64,000 nucleotides of DNA from Gammaproteobacteria bacterium (GTDB lineage: Bacteria; Pseudomonadota; Gammaproteobacteria; Thiohalomonadales; Thiohalomonadaceae). This document shows positions 63,386 to 64,000 of the stretch, in pieces. Every line of letters starts with the position of its first letter. Position 1 is the stretch's first letter. The position numbers and the translations under genes were made by a program. Under the pieces are notes generated by a model that made no database searches, was not told the DNA's origin, and worked only from the letters and a program-made list of their open reading frames with translations. Where the stretch lies: positions 24,202 through 88,201 of the forward strand of contig JAPHTQ010000061.1 in NCBI GenBank assembly GCA_026196275.1, in the 5' to 3' direction.

Positions 63386-64000
63386 TCAGCCCCAGTTGAG
63401 TTTGGCGCGTAGAATGTGGAAGTGATCATGCTCATCGGGGTGGATCAGGCGCACGGTGTGTTCTTTCTTGCGGATCTGGATGCGATCCCCGGCTACCAGT
63501 CCGAGGTTGATCTGGCCGTCACAGCTGACCTGGGCGTGGGTCTGCTCCTGCCCCTTGACCACGATCTCAACCACGGTATCGGCATCCACCACGATGGGGC
63601 GATTGCTCATGGTGTGGGGACAGATCGGTACCAGAATCACTGCGTTCAGGCACGGCTGGAGGATCGGGCCACCACCGGAGAGGGCGTAGGCGGTGGAGCC
63701 GGTGGGGGTGGAGACGATAAGCCCGTCCGAGCGCAGGGTGTTGACGAAAGTGCCGTTGACGTAGGTGTCCACCTCAATCATGCGCGCTACATCCCACTTG
63801 TGTACCACTACGTCATTGAAGGCGTCACTTTCATTGATCAACTCGCCATCGCGGAGGATGCGGCAGTGAAGCAGGAACCGCTTGTCCTCACTGTAACGAC
63901 CTGCCAGGATGGCATCGAGTCGCTCGGTCATCTCCGAGGGAGATATATCGGTGAGGAAGCCCAGGCGCCCCAGGTTCAGCCCCAGCAGGGCCGGGTCGTG
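63386..64000 (-). CDS. nadK: NAD kinase (N-terminal part outside the window)
   Basis: Phosphorylates NAD to NADP. The frame is open to the window end (HDPALLGLNLGRLGFLTDISPSEM at its visible start), so 204 of about 290 residues are seen. NLGRLGFL and STPTGSTAYALSGGGPI are family motifs; the GGDG loop would lie just beyond the edge. It precedes recN on this strand. Confidence 0.94.
   Translation of the reverse strand, partial: HDPALLGLNLGRLGFLTDISPSEMTERLDAILAGRYSEDKRFLLHCRILRDGELINESDAFNDVVVHKWDVARMIEVDTYVNGTFVNTLRSDGLIVSTPTGSTAYALSGGGPILQPCLNAVILVPICPHTMSNRPIVVDADTVVEIVVKGQEQTHAQVSCDGQINLGLVAGDRIQIRKKEHTVRLIHPDEHDHFHILRAKLNWG

Overview
The window looks like chromosome of a GC-rich gammaproteobacterium with respiratory and sulfur metabolism, of the kind found among sulfur-oxidising lineages. 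The evidence is a bacterial complex I operon followed by a DUF2818 gene, a metY-rimP-nusA-infB-rbfA-truB-rpsO-pnp block in the order known from Escherichia coli, smpB next to ssrA, a ratA-rnfH / bamE-fur arrangement, a TusA/YeeE/DsrE sulfur-trafficking operon and multihaem cytochromes. No species can be named from the sequence alone.

Layout. 1-13300: nuoD (5' end missing) to nuoN plus a DUF2818 gene, all on +, with an inverted dispersed repeat between nuoI and nuoJ. 13327-22225: initiator tRNA, rimP leader and the transcription/translation block ending at pnp with an intrinsic terminator. 22350-25453: small membrane/TPR and STAS-like genes, a DUF389 membrane protein, a thioredoxin-fold protein and a gene-poor stretch. 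25405-37004: an accessory island with TusA-like, YeeE/YedE, TusA, DsrE-like and two tiny proteins; then a two-domain rhodanese lipoprotein, a pentahaem cytochrome, a small CxC protein, a triheme cytochrome, a porin, a sensor kinase, an NtrC-type sigma54 activator and a secreted protein of unknown function. GG-N10-GC (-24/-12) sigma54 promoters stand in front of the TusA, rhodanese and small-protein operons, with a weaker one in front of the pentahaem cytochrome, so the kinase/activator pair at the end very probably switches the whole island. 37084-48281: a complete type II secretion operon, gspC to gspN. 48330-51901 (-): a Mla-like lipid ABC system whose ATPase has lost its nucleotide-binding motifs. 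51967-56541: a nitric-oxide-response cluster (NnrS-like proteins, hemerythrins, DUF2249, DUF59) around an NsrR-type repressor with an NsrR-box-like palindrome. 56555-58341 (-): smpB, a tmRNA gene split by a group I intron in its T loop, and a free-standing LAGLIDADG endonuclease gene just past the tmRNA terminator. 58468-64000: sodium-coupled transporter, ratA, rnfH, bamE, fur, recN and the 3' part of nadK.

The two most notable items are the split ssrA locus with its neighbouring endonuclease, and the sigma54-controlled island that joins cytoplasmic sulfur carriers and a YeeE channel to an envelope rhodanese/multihaem/porin module. The latter resembles in composition the extHIJKL cluster of Geobacter sulfurreducens, which is implicated in selenite/tellurite reduction. 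Its substrate here cannot be read from the sequence; a sulfur or other chalcogen compound is an inference.
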